Shown here piece by piece: positions 51,562 to 60,776 of a stretch of 64,000 nt of DNA. The position numbers were made by a program, and so were the translations under genes. Source of the DNA: JABFRJ01 sp031374735 (lineage in GTDB: Bacteria > Pseudomonadota > Alphaproteobacteria > Rhizobiales > Hyphomicrobiaceae); the NCBI GenBank assembly GCA_031374735.1, contig JANMGQ010000182.1:1-64000 (forward strand), in the 5' to 3' direction. Below the pieces are notes generated by a model. It saw only the letters and a list, made by a program, of their open reading frames with translations. It did not search any database and had not been told where the DNA came from. Every line of letters starts with the position of its first letter. The first letter of the stretch is position 1.

Positions 51562-52188
51562 TCAGCCCCCGTTCCGGCTCAACAGGAAGACGGCTTTCTC
51601 ACCCAGAAAATTGTGCGCTGTCAGCGGCAACCATGTGCCAAGCTGGCTGCCAGAGGCGTTGAAAGCAACCTTGCGCTCGACCCGCGCGCCGATGAACGTG
51701 CACAGATCGGTGAAATCCTTGATCGTGCACAAATGCGCGTTCGGCGTCGCATACCAGGCATCCGGCAGGTTCGGCGTGATCGGCATCCGCCCCGTCATGA
51801 GCAGACGCGAGCGCACCTGCCAATGGCCAAAGTTTGGCAGCGAAACGATCGCACGCCGCCCTATCCGCAGCAGCTCGGCCAGGACCATGCGTGGATTGCG
51901 CGTCGCTTGAATGGTGAGCGACAGGATGGCGTAGTCGAACGCATTGTCAGGGTAGGCTTGCAGGTCCAGGTCGGCATCGCCCTGAATGACCGACAGACCC
52001 TGTGCGACGCAAGCATTGACCCGATCGCGGTCGACCTCCATGCCACGGGCATCGACACCGCGCTGCGCAGCCAACAGCTGCAAGAGGGCGCCATCACCGC
52101 AGCCGACATCGATGACGCGCGCACGTGGCTCCACCATCTGAGAAATCAGCAAGTGGTCGACGCGTGGTGGTTCAGGGTCGGCTGTCAT
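51562..52188 (-). CDS. metW: MetW-like SAM-binding protein
   Basis: A 208-residue protein of the MetW family: RVIDVGCGDGALLQLLAAQRGVDARGMEVD is the SAM pocket, LSLTIQATRNPRMVLAELLRIGRRAIVSLPNFGHWQVRSRL and MPITPNLPDAWYATPNAHLCTIKDFTDLC are highly typical. In many proteobacteria MetW works with MetX in homoserine acylation for methionine synthesis and metX lies directly upstream. Here the upstream 130 bases end in a divergent riboswitch and no metX is present. The ATG at 52188 was chosen. Confidence 0.88.
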   Translation of the reverse strand: MTADPEPPRVDHLLISQMVEPRARVIDVGCGDGALLQLLAAQRGVDARGMEVDRDRVNACVAQGLSVIQGDADLDLQAYPDNAFDYAILSLTIQATRNPRMVLAELLRIGRRAIVSLPNFGHWQVRSRLLMTGRMPITPNLPDAWYATPNAHLCTIKDFTDLCTFIGARVERKVAFNASGSQLGTWLPLTAHNFLGEKAVFLLSRNGG

Positions 52189-52317
52189 TGTCGGGTCTCG
52201 TAGGGTCTGCCCCAAGCATGTCTCGCGACGTGGCTATGTCATGGCGGGTTTTTCAGCAATGGCGAGATCACACGCCGCCGCTTGCCTCTGGCTCATACTC
52301 ATGCGACATGCGCGGCG

Positions 52318-52405
52318 TTCCGAGGGGTGCCGAGATATCGGCTGAGATCGCGAGAGCGAGAACCCTTTGAACCTGATCCGGGTCATGCCGGCGAAGGGAC
52401 GGACG
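52318..52405 (+). promoter_or_regulatory. TPP riboswitch (THI box)
   Basis: The sequence contains AGGGGTGCC, the GGCTGAGATC pyrimidine-sensor segment, ACCCTTTGAACCTGATCCGG and GTCATGCCGGCGAAGGGA in order, the full thiamine pyrophosphate aptamer. The P1 stem is short (TCCG at 52319-52322 with CGGA at 52400-52403). About 110 bases separate it from the gene start; GGGTGCAGCCCACC just before the gene may be the switch helix. It should shut off the binding-protein gene when thiamine pyrophosphate is high. Confidence 0.95.
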
Positions 52406-52518
52406 GCGGGCAGAGGCTCAAGCGATCCACGCCAGGGCGATCAGACCGCGCGAGCAGCCATTTGCCGGCGACCTCTAGGCGTTGGGTGCAGCCCACCCGT
52501 GACTGAAGGATATCGCCG

Positions 52519-53526
52519 ATGCGTGCACTCGCCCTTGCCGTTGGTCTCATCGCGGCCCTCGGCCTTCCCGTCGCAGCGCAGACGAGGACGCCGCTGACGG
52601 TCTATTCGACCCTGGTTCCCGAGCACATCGCCGAGTTCAAAAAGGCGTTCGAGGGCGAAAACCCTGACATCGAGATCACCTGGATCCGTGAGTCGACCGG
52701 CGTTGTTGCGGCTCGCATCATCTCGTCGGGCGAGCGTCAGCAGGCCGATGCGATCTGGGGCCTCGCCGTCACGTCCGTGTCGGACCTCAAGAAGCGCGGC
52801 TTGCTCGAAGCCTATGCGCCAAAAAACCTCCCCAACATTCGCCCGTCTTTCAAGGACAAGGACAATCCGCCATCCTGGGTCGGCATGGAAGCCTGGGTGG
52901 CTGCCATCTGCTTCAACACCATCGAAGCGACGAAGCTGAACCTGCCGAAGCCGATATCGTGGTTTGATCTGATCAAGCCTGAGTACAAGGGCAAACTCGT
53001 ATTCTCTGACCCAGCGTCATCGGGCACGGGCTTCTTCCACGTGTCCGCGTTCTTGCAGCTGTGGGGCGAGGAAAAAGGCTGGCAGTTCATGGACGACCTG
53101 CACAAGAACGTCGCTATCTACGAACAGGGCGGCACCAAGCCGTGCCGCATGGCGGCCGCTGGCGAATTCCCGATCGGCATCTCCTACGAGTTGATTGCGG
53201 CCGAGCTGAAGACCAAAGGCGCGCCCGTCGAAGTCCTGCTCATGAAAGAAGGCGGCGGTTGGGACATGGATACGGCTGCCATCCTCAAGGGCACCAAGCA
53301 TCCCGAGGCCGTGCGTCGCCTGATGGACTTCGCGGCCAGCAAGGCCGCGAACGAGATCTACGCGAAGTTCGTCTCTCAGGTGGCCATGGAGGGGGTCTCC
53401 AAGCCGATTCCGAACTATCCCGAGGGTGTCGCCGCTTCGATGATCAAGAACGATCTCGACTGGGCCGCAGCCAACCGCGAGCGCATCATCATGGAATGGA
53501 CCAAGCGCTACGGCAAGCCGAAGTGA
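52519..53526 (+). CDS. TPP-riboswitch-controlled ABC solute-binding protein (putative thiamine or precursor binding)
   Basis: A 335-residue periplasmic binding protein with signal peptide (ends VAAQ, about residue 20). TPLTVYSTLVPEHIAEFKKAFEGENPDIEITWIRESTG and FSDPASSGTGFFHVSAFLQLWGEEKGW place it in the iron/phosphonate/thiamine-binding class, similar to the protein at 10512. The family alone would usually be annotated as phosphonate or iron uptake, but the upstream TPP riboswitch points to thiamine or a thiamine precursor. No permease or ATPase follows; the next 470 bases are non-coding. Start ATG at 52519 follows GAAGGATA. Confidence 0.88.
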   Translation: MRALALAVGLIAALGLPVAAQTRTPLTVYSTLVPEHIAEFKKAFEGENPDIEITWIRESTGVVAARIISSGERQQADAIWGLAVTSVSDLKKRGLLEAYAPKNLPNIRPSFKDKDNPPSWVGMEAWVAAICFNTIEATKLNLPKPISWFDLIKPEYKGKLVFSDPASSGTGFFHVSAFLQLWGEEKGWQFMDDLHKNVAIYEQGGTKPCRMAAAGEFPIGISYELIAAELKTKGAPVEVLLMKEGGGWDMDTAAILKGTKHPEAVRRLMDFAASKAANEIYAKFVSQVAMEGVSKPIPNYPEGVAASMIKNDLDWAAANRERIIMEWTKRYGKPK

Positions 53527-54000
53527 CGGCCGCCGAGGGCCAGGACAATCGGGGCAGGTTCCCTCTCCCCGTCTTCACGGGGCTACGGCATTCACACATG
53601 TGCGTCGCAAGAGAACAAGCGGTGTTCGCGTGCGGCGGAGTGACTCGCGTGACGGCATGACTCACCTCGTTCTGCCCAAGTTCGTTGATCATTGGGAAGG
53701 CGAGACCTTGATGCGTTGTACGCACGAAGGTGCGCATCGACGATCTTCACAAAGCTGGTCAGTTTTTTGAAATCAACGGTCATGGCTCAGATTGCGCTGA
53801 GCAGATCGTTACGCGCAATGGGAAGGTACGCCGTGGCAGCTCATGGCCCAGGCTGTGTGTTTTCACACAGCCTGGGCCGGAAGCGACCGTCTTGAAGATC
53901 ACGACTGAGGCTGGGCGCGGTGTTGGCGTTGATCTGCAGGCGCATCGGTAGGTGGCCGGGCCGCTGGAATCGCCCATCAACGGCTTGCACGCGCAGCGGC
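53527..54000. other. 474-base gap without a supported gene
   Basis: The gap holds a partial GAGAGG palindrome (TTCCCTCTCCCCGTCTTCACGGGG near 53570), a perfect 15-bp hairpin at 53845-53878, and a short frame (53730-53951) that I could not tie to any family. Residues such as IDDLHKAGQFFEINGHGSDCAEQIVTRNGKVRR look gene-like but the frame is interrupted by the hairpin; a decayed gene is possible. Confidence 0.5.
53845..53878. repeat. Perfect 15-bp hairpin with TTTT loop
   Basis: GGCCCAGGCTGTGTG, TTTT, then CACACAGCCTGGGCC. It is a perfect inverted repeat with a four-base loop. No T-run follows, so it may be a repeat remnant or a bidirectional terminator between the riboswitch gene and the Bug-type gene. 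Confidence 0.85.
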
Positions 54001-54972
54001 TCATTTCTGCACCGCCGGCAGGATGGCCTTGTACTTTGCAATCTCGTCCGCAATCAATTTCGTCACCGCTTCCGGCGAGGCTTCGTCCGCGGCCGGCACC
54101 GTCGACGACAAATCGGTGAAGCGCTTGGCGATGAAGGCGCTTGCAAGCGCCGTGCGCACGGCGGCATTGAGCCTTGCAACGATCGGCTCAGGCGTACCAG
54201 CCGGTGCAAACAGCGCATTCCATCCGCCCGCCTGGAACGCGGGGATGCCGGCTTCGGCCGCATTGGGAATGGCCGGCAGGCTGGCAAGCTTGGCTGTGCC
54301 ACCAATCACGAGGCCGCGGACCTGGCCATCGGCCAAGGTGCCAGCAAGCGACGTCGCCGCGTCACACACGCCATCGACATGACCACCGATTGCGTCCGTC
54401 AGCGCTGGAGCCGCGCCGCGGTAGCCGATCAAGGTGACATCGACGCCGGTGGCCTTGATGAAGGACTGGCAGATGACGTAGTTCGACGACCCGACGCCGG
54501 CATGTCCGAGCTTGACGGCGCCTGGATTGGCCTTGGCGTAGGCGATGAACTCGGCCACCGTTTTGGCTGGGAAATCCTTCTTCACCGCAACGATCGATGC
54601 GGTGCGCGCGATCAGGCCGAGAGCGACGAAGTCGCTCGGCTTGTATTTGATGTCGGGATAAATTGCATAGGCGGCGGCGTTTGTGCCCGTGTTGCCGATG
54701 GTGATCGTATAGCCATCGGCCTTGGCTGCCGCAGCGCGTGTCAGGCCGGTCGAGCCGCCAGCGCCTGCGACGTTCTCGAAAATGATGGGCACGCCGAGCG
54801 CCTTCGAGACTTCTTCACCGACGACGCGGCCGATGACGTCTGAACTGCCGCCCGCCGCGAACGGAATGATCATGGTGATGTTGCGCGATGGGTAAGGCTC
54901 TTGCGCCGCAGCAGAGAGTGTCAACGCCAGCAGCGTGACCAGAAGTGTAAAGAGTGCGCGAATGACTGCCAT
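54001..54972 (-). CDS. Bug-family (tripartite tricarboxylate transporter) solute-binding protein
   Basis: A 323-residue periplasmic binding protein of the TctC/Bug family. The signal peptide ends near SAAAQ; YPSRNITMIIPFAAGGSSDVIGRVV is the family ligand-binding start, and LGHAGVGSSNYVICQSFIKATGVDVTLIGYRGAAPALTDAIGGHVDG the central ligand loop. Such proteins bind carboxylic acids. Its TctAB permease genes are not adjacent, as is common for this expanded family. Start ATG at 54972. Confidence 0.92.
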   Translation of the reverse strand: MAVIRALFTLLVTLLALTLSAAAQEPYPSRNITMIIPFAAGGSSDVIGRVVGEEVSKALGVPIIFENVAGAGGSTGLTRAAAAKADGYTITIGNTGTNAAAYAIYPDIKYKPSDFVALGLIARTASIVAVKKDFPAKTVAEFIAYAKANPGAVKLGHAGVGSSNYVICQSFIKATGVDVTLIGYRGAAPALTDAIGGHVDGVCDAATSLAGTLADGQVRGLVIGGTAKLASLPAIPNAAEAGIPAFQAGGWNALFAPAGTPEPIVARLNAAVRTALASAFIAKRFTDLSSTVPAADEASPEAVTKLIADEIAKYKAILPAVQK

Positions 54973-55046
54973 GATTGCGACCTCAAGCGGTTTGGTTGGG
55001 TGCGACCTAAGTCACGTCCGGTGCGCGTGGCAAGGTGCTGTTGCCC

Positions 55047-56054
55047 CTACCGCTTCACGGCATGCACGCCGCGCTCAACAACCCAGCCGACCGCAAGGCC
55101 GAGGACGCCGGCGATGCCGGCTGCGATCAGCCACGACACAAATCCGCCGATGAGAGGAACGACGCCGCCGATGGCCGCACCAACGCGGTTGATGCCATGC
55201 TCCAGGCCTGCGAGGCCGTAGAGCGCGAGGCCGTGCACGATGATGCCGCCGCCGACCCACAACATGGCGAGCGTGCCGATTACCGACAGCACAGCGAGGA
55301 ACGGCGGCATGCCCGAGACGAGGCCGCGGCCAACCGCCTGGGTCAAAGGCGCAAAGCGCCGGTCGGCAGTCGTCGGCGGGGTCGTCGGTTCGCGACGGCG
55401 CAACACGTCGGCGAAGCCGGAGATGGGGCGCTGGCTCTGCGCCAATGCGATGCCGACGTCGTCGGCCTTCACGATCAGGGCGACCGTGCCGTAGACTGCT
55501 ACCGTCACCATGACGGCCACTACGGCAAGGGTGACCGCTTGCATCACAATCGAAGTTGAATCGACGGCGGCCAGACTGATGGCCATGATCTCGGCGGACA
55601 GGATCATGTCGGTCCGGATGGCACCGGCGACCTTCTCGTCCTCGAGGGTTTGAGACGACTGCGCCGGTGTTGCAGCTGCTTCCGCGTGGTCCGCGGCCGG
55701 GTGCAGCCAGCCGTGCACCTTCTCATAGCCCTCAAAGCACAAGAACGCGCCGCCGATCATGAGCAACGGCGTGATGGCCCAAGGCGCGAGCGCGCTCAGC
55801 AGCAGGGCTGCGGGCAGCAGATAGAGCAGCTTGTTCTTGATTGAGCCCCAGGCGATCTTGCCGACGATCGGCAACTCGCGCTCGGCTGCAAAGCCAACCA
55901 CATAGCGCGGTGTGACCGCCGCATCGTCAATGACAATACCGGCGGCCTTCGACCCGGCCTTTGCCGCTTGCGCCGCCGCATCATCGAGCGAAGCTGCTGC
56001 GACCTTGGCCAAAGCCACGACGTCATCGAACAATGCCAGAAGGCCAGCGCTCAT
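55047..56054 (-). CDS. DUF808 family membrane protein
   Basis: A 335-residue inner-membrane protein with about six to eight hydrophobic segments. Family blocks: SAGLLALFDDVVALAKVAAASLDDAA at the start, VIDDAAVTPRYVVGFAAERELPIV, KNKLLYLLPAALLLSALAP, AIRTDMILSAEIMAISLAAV and HGLALYGLAGLEHGINRVG. Function is not known; Escherichia coli YedI is a member. It lies 74 bases upstream of the Bug-type gene on the same strand. Confidence 0.92.
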   Translation of the reverse strand: MSAGLLALFDDVVALAKVAAASLDDAAAQAAKAGSKAAGIVIDDAAVTPRYVVGFAAERELPIVGKIAWGSIKNKLLYLLPAALLLSALAPWAITPLLMIGGAFLCFEGYEKVHGWLHPAADHAEAAATPAQSSQTLEDEKVAGAIRTDMILSAEIMAISLAAVDSTSIVMQAVTLAVVAVMVTVAVYGTVALIVKADDVGIALAQSQRPISGFADVLRRREPTTPPTTADRRFAPLTQAVGRGLVSGMPPFLAVLSVIGTLAMLWVGGGIIVHGLALYGLAGLEHGINRVGAAIGGVVPLIGGFVSWLIAAGIAGVLGLAVGWVVERGVHAVKR

Positions 56055-56155
56055 TGCAGGTATCCGTTAGGTCGGAGAGTTTCGAGTACGCCAAACCCGT
56101 CACAAAGATCTATCCAAATCACAAACGGACATCGTTGATCGGAATTATCGCGGCG

Positions 56156-57745
56156 TTATCTGCGGTCGGAGAAGACCGGCAGGCCTTTGCGCAACTCGGC
56201 CTTGTTGACCTTTTCCAATGTCGAGCGCGGCATGTCGGACACGATGTGCACGGCGCGCGGCTGCTTGAAGTCGGCCAGGGCGGCCTTGCAGGCAGCCTGG
56301 ATGCGGGCAGCCAAATCGGGGTGTTTGTCGGCGGGCATGTCTGTGTCTGCGATGACAAAGGCGACGGGCACTTCATCGAGCATGGCGTGCTTCTGCGCCA
56401 CGATGGCCACCTCGCGCACACCCTTCACGGGCTGAATGACGCGCTCGATCTCGCTTGCGGCGACGTTCTCGCCGCCGACCTTAAGCATGTCCTTGTCGCG
56501 ATCCGCATAGAGCAGATTGCCGTCGTCGAGCAGCGTCATACGATCGCCGGTCAGGAACCAGCCGTCGCTGGTGAAACTATCACGCGTGGCAGTTGGATTG
56601 CCCATGTATTCTTGGAACATCTGGATGCCGCGCGTGCCGCGACAGTGCAGGTGACCGGTTTCGCCCGGTTTCACAGCGCGCCCGTCATCGTCGACGATGC
56701 GGATCTCGTAACCGGGTGCGGGGCGGCCTGTGGTCATTGGCCGATTGGGCATATGCGCATCACCGACGATGGGCTGCGTGATGGTCTCAGTCATGCCCCA
56801 CCAGCCGAGCACGGGGACGCCGAAGAAGGCGGCAAACGGCGGGTTGTTGGCCGATGTGCCGATCATGCGGATATTGTGCCTGTCCGGCACCGGCAGCGTG
56901 GACAGCGCTTTAAAGCAGAAGCCGACGCTCGAATGCCACGTGGTCTTGTTGCGCAGTGCGACGTCCCAAAAGCGGGACGCGGAGAACCGGGGCTGTAGCA
57001 CCACGGTGCCACCCACCCACATGGTCGGCAGGATCGAGTATGTGCGCGCATTGGTGTGGAACGATGGCAGCACGACATGGTGCACATCGTCTGGGCGCAG
57101 GCCTTGGTGGATCGCCGATTGGCGTGCGCCCCACAGCGCGTTCGCGTGTGTCCACAGGACAGGTTTCGGCCGCGATGTCGTGCCCGAGGTAAATTGGACG
57201 GAGCCGGCGCGCGTCGGATCAGCCGTGAGTTTGGTGAGCGTCGCGGGATCGCCCGCCAGCAGCGCGGAAAAGCGCGACGCGCGTTCTGGAAGCTGTGCCT
57301 GCGTTGCCGGCGTGCCGTCAGCGAGATGGTCGGTCACGGCGAGCCAGCGGATGCCCTTGGCGTGTTCGGCGACCAGACCCGCGAGTTCCGGCTGCGTGAT
57401 GGCCGCGACCGCGCCCGAGGCTTCCGCGTAGTAGGCAATCTCTGGTCCGGCCGACCGCGTGTTGGTCGTGACGATGACAGCCCCGATGCGGTGGCAGGCG
57501 AACCAGAGCAGCTCCAGCTCCGGCGCATTGTCGAGGTGCACCAGCACCCGCTCTCCCGCCATTACGCCGCGCGCCTGCAGGCCAGCTGCGACCCGCAGGA
57601 CATCCAGATGGAACTGCGTATAGGTCCAAACGCGACGATCGCCGACGAACGGCTCCCAGATCAGAAACGGTTGCGACGCGCGCGTCCTGGCGCGCTCATC
57701 GACGAGCCAGTTCAGATCAAGGCCGTGAAAGGGGTGAATGGTCAT
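56156..57745 (-). CDS. AMP-binding acyl-CoA synthetase
   Basis: A 529-residue ANL-superfamily ligase that adenylates a carboxylic acid and transfers it to CoA. Core motifs: VQFTSGTTSRPKPVLWTHAN (A3), WWGMTETITQP (A5), GWFLTGDRMTL (A7), DRDKDMLKVGGENVAASEIE (A8) and the catalytic Lys in LEKVNKAELRK (A10). It resembles crotonobetaine/carnitine-CoA and long-chain ligases rather than acetyl-CoA synthetase. The ATG at 57745 starts at the family N-terminus. Substrate is unknown. Confidence 0.9.
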   Translation of the reverse strand: MTIHPFHGLDLNWLVDERARTRASQPFLIWEPFVGDRRVWTYTQFHLDVLRVAAGLQARGVMAGERVLVHLDNAPELELLWFACHRIGAVIVTTNTRSAGPEIAYYAEASGAVAAITQPELAGLVAEHAKGIRWLAVTDHLADGTPATQAQLPERASRFSALLAGDPATLTKLTADPTRAGSVQFTSGTTSRPKPVLWTHANALWGARQSAIHQGLRPDDVHHVVLPSFHTNARTYSILPTMWVGGTVVLQPRFSASRFWDVALRNKTTWHSSVGFCFKALSTLPVPDRHNIRMIGTSANNPPFAAFFGVPVLGWWGMTETITQPIVGDAHMPNRPMTTGRPAPGYEIRIVDDDGRAVKPGETGHLHCRGTRGIQMFQEYMGNPTATRDSFTSDGWFLTGDRMTLLDDGNLLYADRDKDMLKVGGENVAASEIERVIQPVKGVREVAIVAQKHAMLDEVPVAFVIADTDMPADKHPDLAARIQAACKAALADFKQPRAVHIVSDMPRSTLEKVNKAELRKGLPVFSDRR

Positions 57746-58075
57746 AAGCGCTCGCAGGTGTCGGGGCGCGATGAGACTAACGCGGATCAGCGCCGATGCG
57801 CCAGCCAAGCGTGGCCCACCGCCCGAGGTCGCCGCAGAGTGTGACAATCGCCGTGCCACAGGTGTGACACAAATTGAACATTGTTACCCAGGCGCCACGT
57901 CCGCCTGTGATTGCGTGCTAACCCCCTGTTCAAAAACACCTTCCAGGGTCCAAGTTGCATTTGCCTTCATCCAGCGTTCAGCTTCAGGCCGCGAGAGTGC
58001 CGCATGAGGGCGTGGATGGGAGGCGCCGGTTGCCAAAGCGCACCCGGCGTTACGCTCGAGTTGGAGAGCATGGTC

Positions 58076-58648
58076 ATGCAGAGTTGGCTTCGGGCGTCGG
58101 TTCTTGCCGTCGCCGTCATGGGCGCAAACGTCGTCGCAGACGTTGTCACCGTTGGATCGGCAAGCGCGGCCGATCTTTACAACACCTACCCGCCTCCAAG
58201 GACGGGATCGGCCTATGACGACCCGCGCTACGCGGATCTGTATGGCACCCCGCCACCGCCGCCGCGTTACGAAGCGCCCTACAAGCCCCAGTACGAGTAC
58301 CGGCACGAGCCGCGCTACAGCCACCCTGTGCCGAGCGAGCCCATCTATCGGGATCGTTATCCGCGGCAGTATTCAGAAGCGCCCCTGCCGCACCCACCGC
58401 GTGCCTACTCGGCTGGTCCTGGTTGCCTCGCCAAAGACGAGATCAGCTTCAATCTCGAACGCGACGGCTGGCGCGATTTCCATGACCCGCAGATCATCGA
58501 TCGCGGCACCGCGTTCGTAAAGGCCCGCCGCCAGGGCCGCACGTTCCAGATCAAGCTCGATCGCTGCTCGGGCGATATCATCGGCGCACGCCCACTCGAT
58601 CAGCGCGGCCCCTATGCCGACTACGAGCGGCCTTACCGCACCTATTGA
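58076..58648 (+). CDS. Exported Pro/Tyr-rich envelope protein
   Basis: A 190-residue protein with a signal peptide (ends SASA, about residue 35), a long middle part rich in Pro, Tyr and Arg (PPPRYEAPYKPQYEYRHEPRYS) and a C-terminal folded piece (CLAKDEISFNLERDGWRDFHDPQIIDRGTAFVKARRQGRTFQIKLDRCSGDIIGARPL). The last piece resembles the beta-sandwich found in other small proteins of this order, with two cysteines that may pair. The ATG at 58076 has GGAG nine bases upstream, better than one at 58070. Function not known. Confidence 0.75.
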   Translation: MQSWLRASVLAVAVMGANVVADVVTVGSASAADLYNTYPPPRTGSAYDDPRYADLYGTPPPPPRYEAPYKPQYEYRHEPRYSHPVPSEPIYRDRYPRQYSEAPLPHPPRAYSAGPGCLAKDEISFNLERDGWRDFHDPQIIDRGTAFVKARRQGRTFQIKLDRCSGDIIGARPLDQRGPYADYERPYRTY

Positions 58649-58733
58649 TCACCGGATTGATCTTCAAATCGCGCAAAGGCTCTGGTTCCCCCCTCGCGGG
58701 CGCCGGCGCTTTTGCGTTTCGGCGGGGACCTGT

Positions 58734-59498
58734 TCAGCGACGATTGAACAGGATCAAGCATGCACTGAACGTGATGCCCGCCGCTGCCGCAAGCGAAAAC
58801 GCAGCGATCGGGCCGAAGGCCGGTAGGGCCGTGCCAACGACGGCAAAGAACAGGCAAAAGCCGATCAGCGACAGTGATATGCCTTTGAGCACGCGCAGCA
58901 CGCCCTCGTAGCCATTCTGATGATGCGTGAAGGCGCCAACCACGGTCAGAATGACTGGAAAACTCGATACGATCCCTGACAGCTGGGCCCCGAGCTGATC
59001 GGCACTGTAAAGGATGGCCGCGACCAGCGCGAAGGTCACCGCCATACGGGCCGGGATATCCCACCAGGGCAGGCGTGCAGCGATGGGTATGCCGCGCGGT
59101 TTGGGCAGAATAGCATAGGCAGCCAGCAGAGCCGCGATACCGGCCAGGAACGCCTGTGGGAGCGTGAAATCGCGTGCTTGCATCGCCAAAGCGGCCCCAC
59201 TGAACGACAGTGCCGCGGCCGGCAGCGCGACGAACCAGGGCGCAAGGCGCGCGACAAGACCATAGCCAAGAATGAATGCGACGATGCAGATGACGCCGAG
59301 TTCAACCCCGATGGCGGCCCGGACGCCAAAATCCGGGCCCTTGTCGAGCGCCAGGAACAACAGCACCGGCCCCGTCATCCACGGCAGGCCCATGATCAGG
59401 CCACCAACGGTCGCCCCCCAGCGCCGGGCAATCAGCGACATCAGCGCGACAAGCACCGGCGGTACGGCGACCTTGAAAAGGAACAGGCTCAGGGACAC
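58734..59498 (-). CDS. Multi-pass membrane protein of unknown function
   Basis: A 254-residue protein with about eight hydrophobic segments and few charged residues. FKVAVPPVLVALMSLIARRWGATVGGLIMGLPWMTGPVLLFLALDKG opens it; a central hydrophilic turn reads KPRGIPIAARLPWWDIPAR. I do not recognise a named family; similar proteins are annotated as conserved membrane proteins. It is convergent with the Pro/Tyr-rich gene. Confidence 0.75.
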   Translation of the reverse strand: MSLSLFLFKVAVPPVLVALMSLIARRWGATVGGLIMGLPWMTGPVLLFLALDKGPDFGVRAAIGVELGVICIVAFILGYGLVARLAPWFVALPAAALSFSGAALAMQARDFTLPQAFLAGIAALLAAYAILPKPRGIPIAARLPWWDIPARMAVTFALVAAILYSADQLGAQLSGIVSSFPVILTVVGAFTHHQNGYEGVLRVLKGISLSLIGFCLFFAVVGTALPAFGPIAAFSLAAAAGITFSACLILFNRR

Positions 59499-59914
59499 GG
59501 TGCGCGCGGGCTCATGAGGTGGCGATGGCCGTGCCTATCATGCGTCGGTGGACACGAGATGCTCTCACAGCGCGCCGCAGACGTGCGCCGGTTGAGACAC
59601 TTGAGATCGAGATGCTTGATTTTGCTTGCATCAGCACTTCGGTTGCAATATTGAACATTGAAAGAACAAAATTCGATCGTATCAGCATTGTGCAACCAGC
59701 TCACGCCATGCCGGTGCATCGGTTGCGGCGCGAGCCACGGTGGATAGCGTACAAAGGCGTGGACAACTGGCGAGTCCCAGCGGCGCAGTCGCCGATACCG
59801 TCTATGGTAGACGAAATGGTGGGTGCCCAGTCATGACGATAGGTGCGGGGCGCGCGACGCAGATTGGACGCGGATTGTAGGCCTGAGAACCGGGCCTTCG
59901 AAAAGGAGAGTGTG
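59499..59914. other. 416-base gap before ssb
   Basis: The gap holds the divergent promoters of the membrane protein and ssb. A 105-codon frame inside it (59519-59836) has no family pattern and no good ribosome site, so I leave it out. uvrA, a frequent divergent neighbour of ssb, is absent. A GGAG site stands just before the ssb ATG. Confidence 0.5.
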
Positions 59915-60490
59915 ATGGCTGGTTCCGTCAATAAAGTGATCCTGGTCGGCAATGTCGGCAAGGACCCAGAAATCCGCCGCACCCAGGACGGTCGGCCGAT
60001 CGCCACCATCAGCATCGCCACAAGCGAGTCCTGGCGCGACAAGAATTCCGGCGAGCGCAAAGAAAAGACCGAGTGGCATCGCGTGGTCATTTTCAACGAA
60101 AATCTCTGCAAAGTCGTCGAGCAGTACGTCAAGAAGGGTGCAAAGCTCTACATCGAGGGCCAACTGCAAACCCGCAAATGGACCGACCAGGCCGGAGCCG
60201 AGAAGTTTTCGACCGAGGTTGTGCTGCAGGGCTTCAACGGCACGCTCACTATGCTCGACAGCCGCAACGGCGGCGGGGCGAGCGGCGCTGGCGGCATGCA
60301 GGAGAGCGGTGGCGCCGACTATGGCCAGGACAGCGGCTATAGTGCGGGCGGTGGCAACGGCTATAGCGGCGGCGGTGGCGCCAAGAGCAGCGGTGCAAGC
60401 CGGCCCGCTAGCGGCGGCTCGGCACCAAAAACGGGCGGCGGCGCGACAAAGCCATTCGACAAGCAGTTGGATGATGAGATTCCGTTTTGA
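59915..60490 (+). CDS. ssb: Single-stranded DNA-binding protein SSB
   Basis: A 191-residue protein. The N-terminal OB-fold (residues 1-115) starts MAGSVNKVILVGNVGKDPE and contains WHRVVIFNENLCKVVEQYVKKGAKLYIEGQLQTRKW. A Gly- and Ser-rich disordered linker follows (about 125-175), and it ends with the acidic tail DDEIPF that recruits repair and replication enzymes. The ATG at 59915 has AAGGAGAG upstream. The linker is longer than in Escherichia coli. Confidence 0.97.
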   Translation: MAGSVNKVILVGNVGKDPEIRRTQDGRPIATISIATSESWRDKNSGERKEKTEWHRVVIFNENLCKVVEQYVKKGAKLYIEGQLQTRKWTDQAGAEKFSTEVVLQGFNGTLTMLDSRNGGGASGAGGMQESGGADYGQDSGYSAGGGNGYSGGGGAKSSGASRPASGGSAPKTGGGATKPFDKQLDDEIPF

Positions 60491-60776
60491 AGTCGCGAGC
60501 GGTTCAGTGGTCGAGCTGAGTGCTGGAACGCGGGCCCGATACGTCCGGTGCAGCGCAGCGATCCTGCGCTGATCTTTAGTTTGTCTCAGCTGTCTATAGC
60601 ATGATCCCGCTTCATGCATTGCACGCGAGGCGTGACAGCTGTGGCCCAAGGCATATCAACTCAGCGTGTTGCACTTTGTCGTGAGGCCACGTCCGCGTGG
60701 ACATGACGGGGCGGTGGCAAGTGAAAGACGCAGAACATTGGTGTTTTTGGCAAGATGCCACACAGGAGGCCCCGGC

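Noticed and set aside
53730..53951. 73-residue + strand protein
   Set aside because: Possibly part of a decayed gene, but I could not place it in a family and its second half reads through a hairpin, so I did not list it as a gene.
59519..59836. 105-residue + strand frame before ssb
   Set aside because: No family resemblance and no good ribosome site; it covers promoter DNA.
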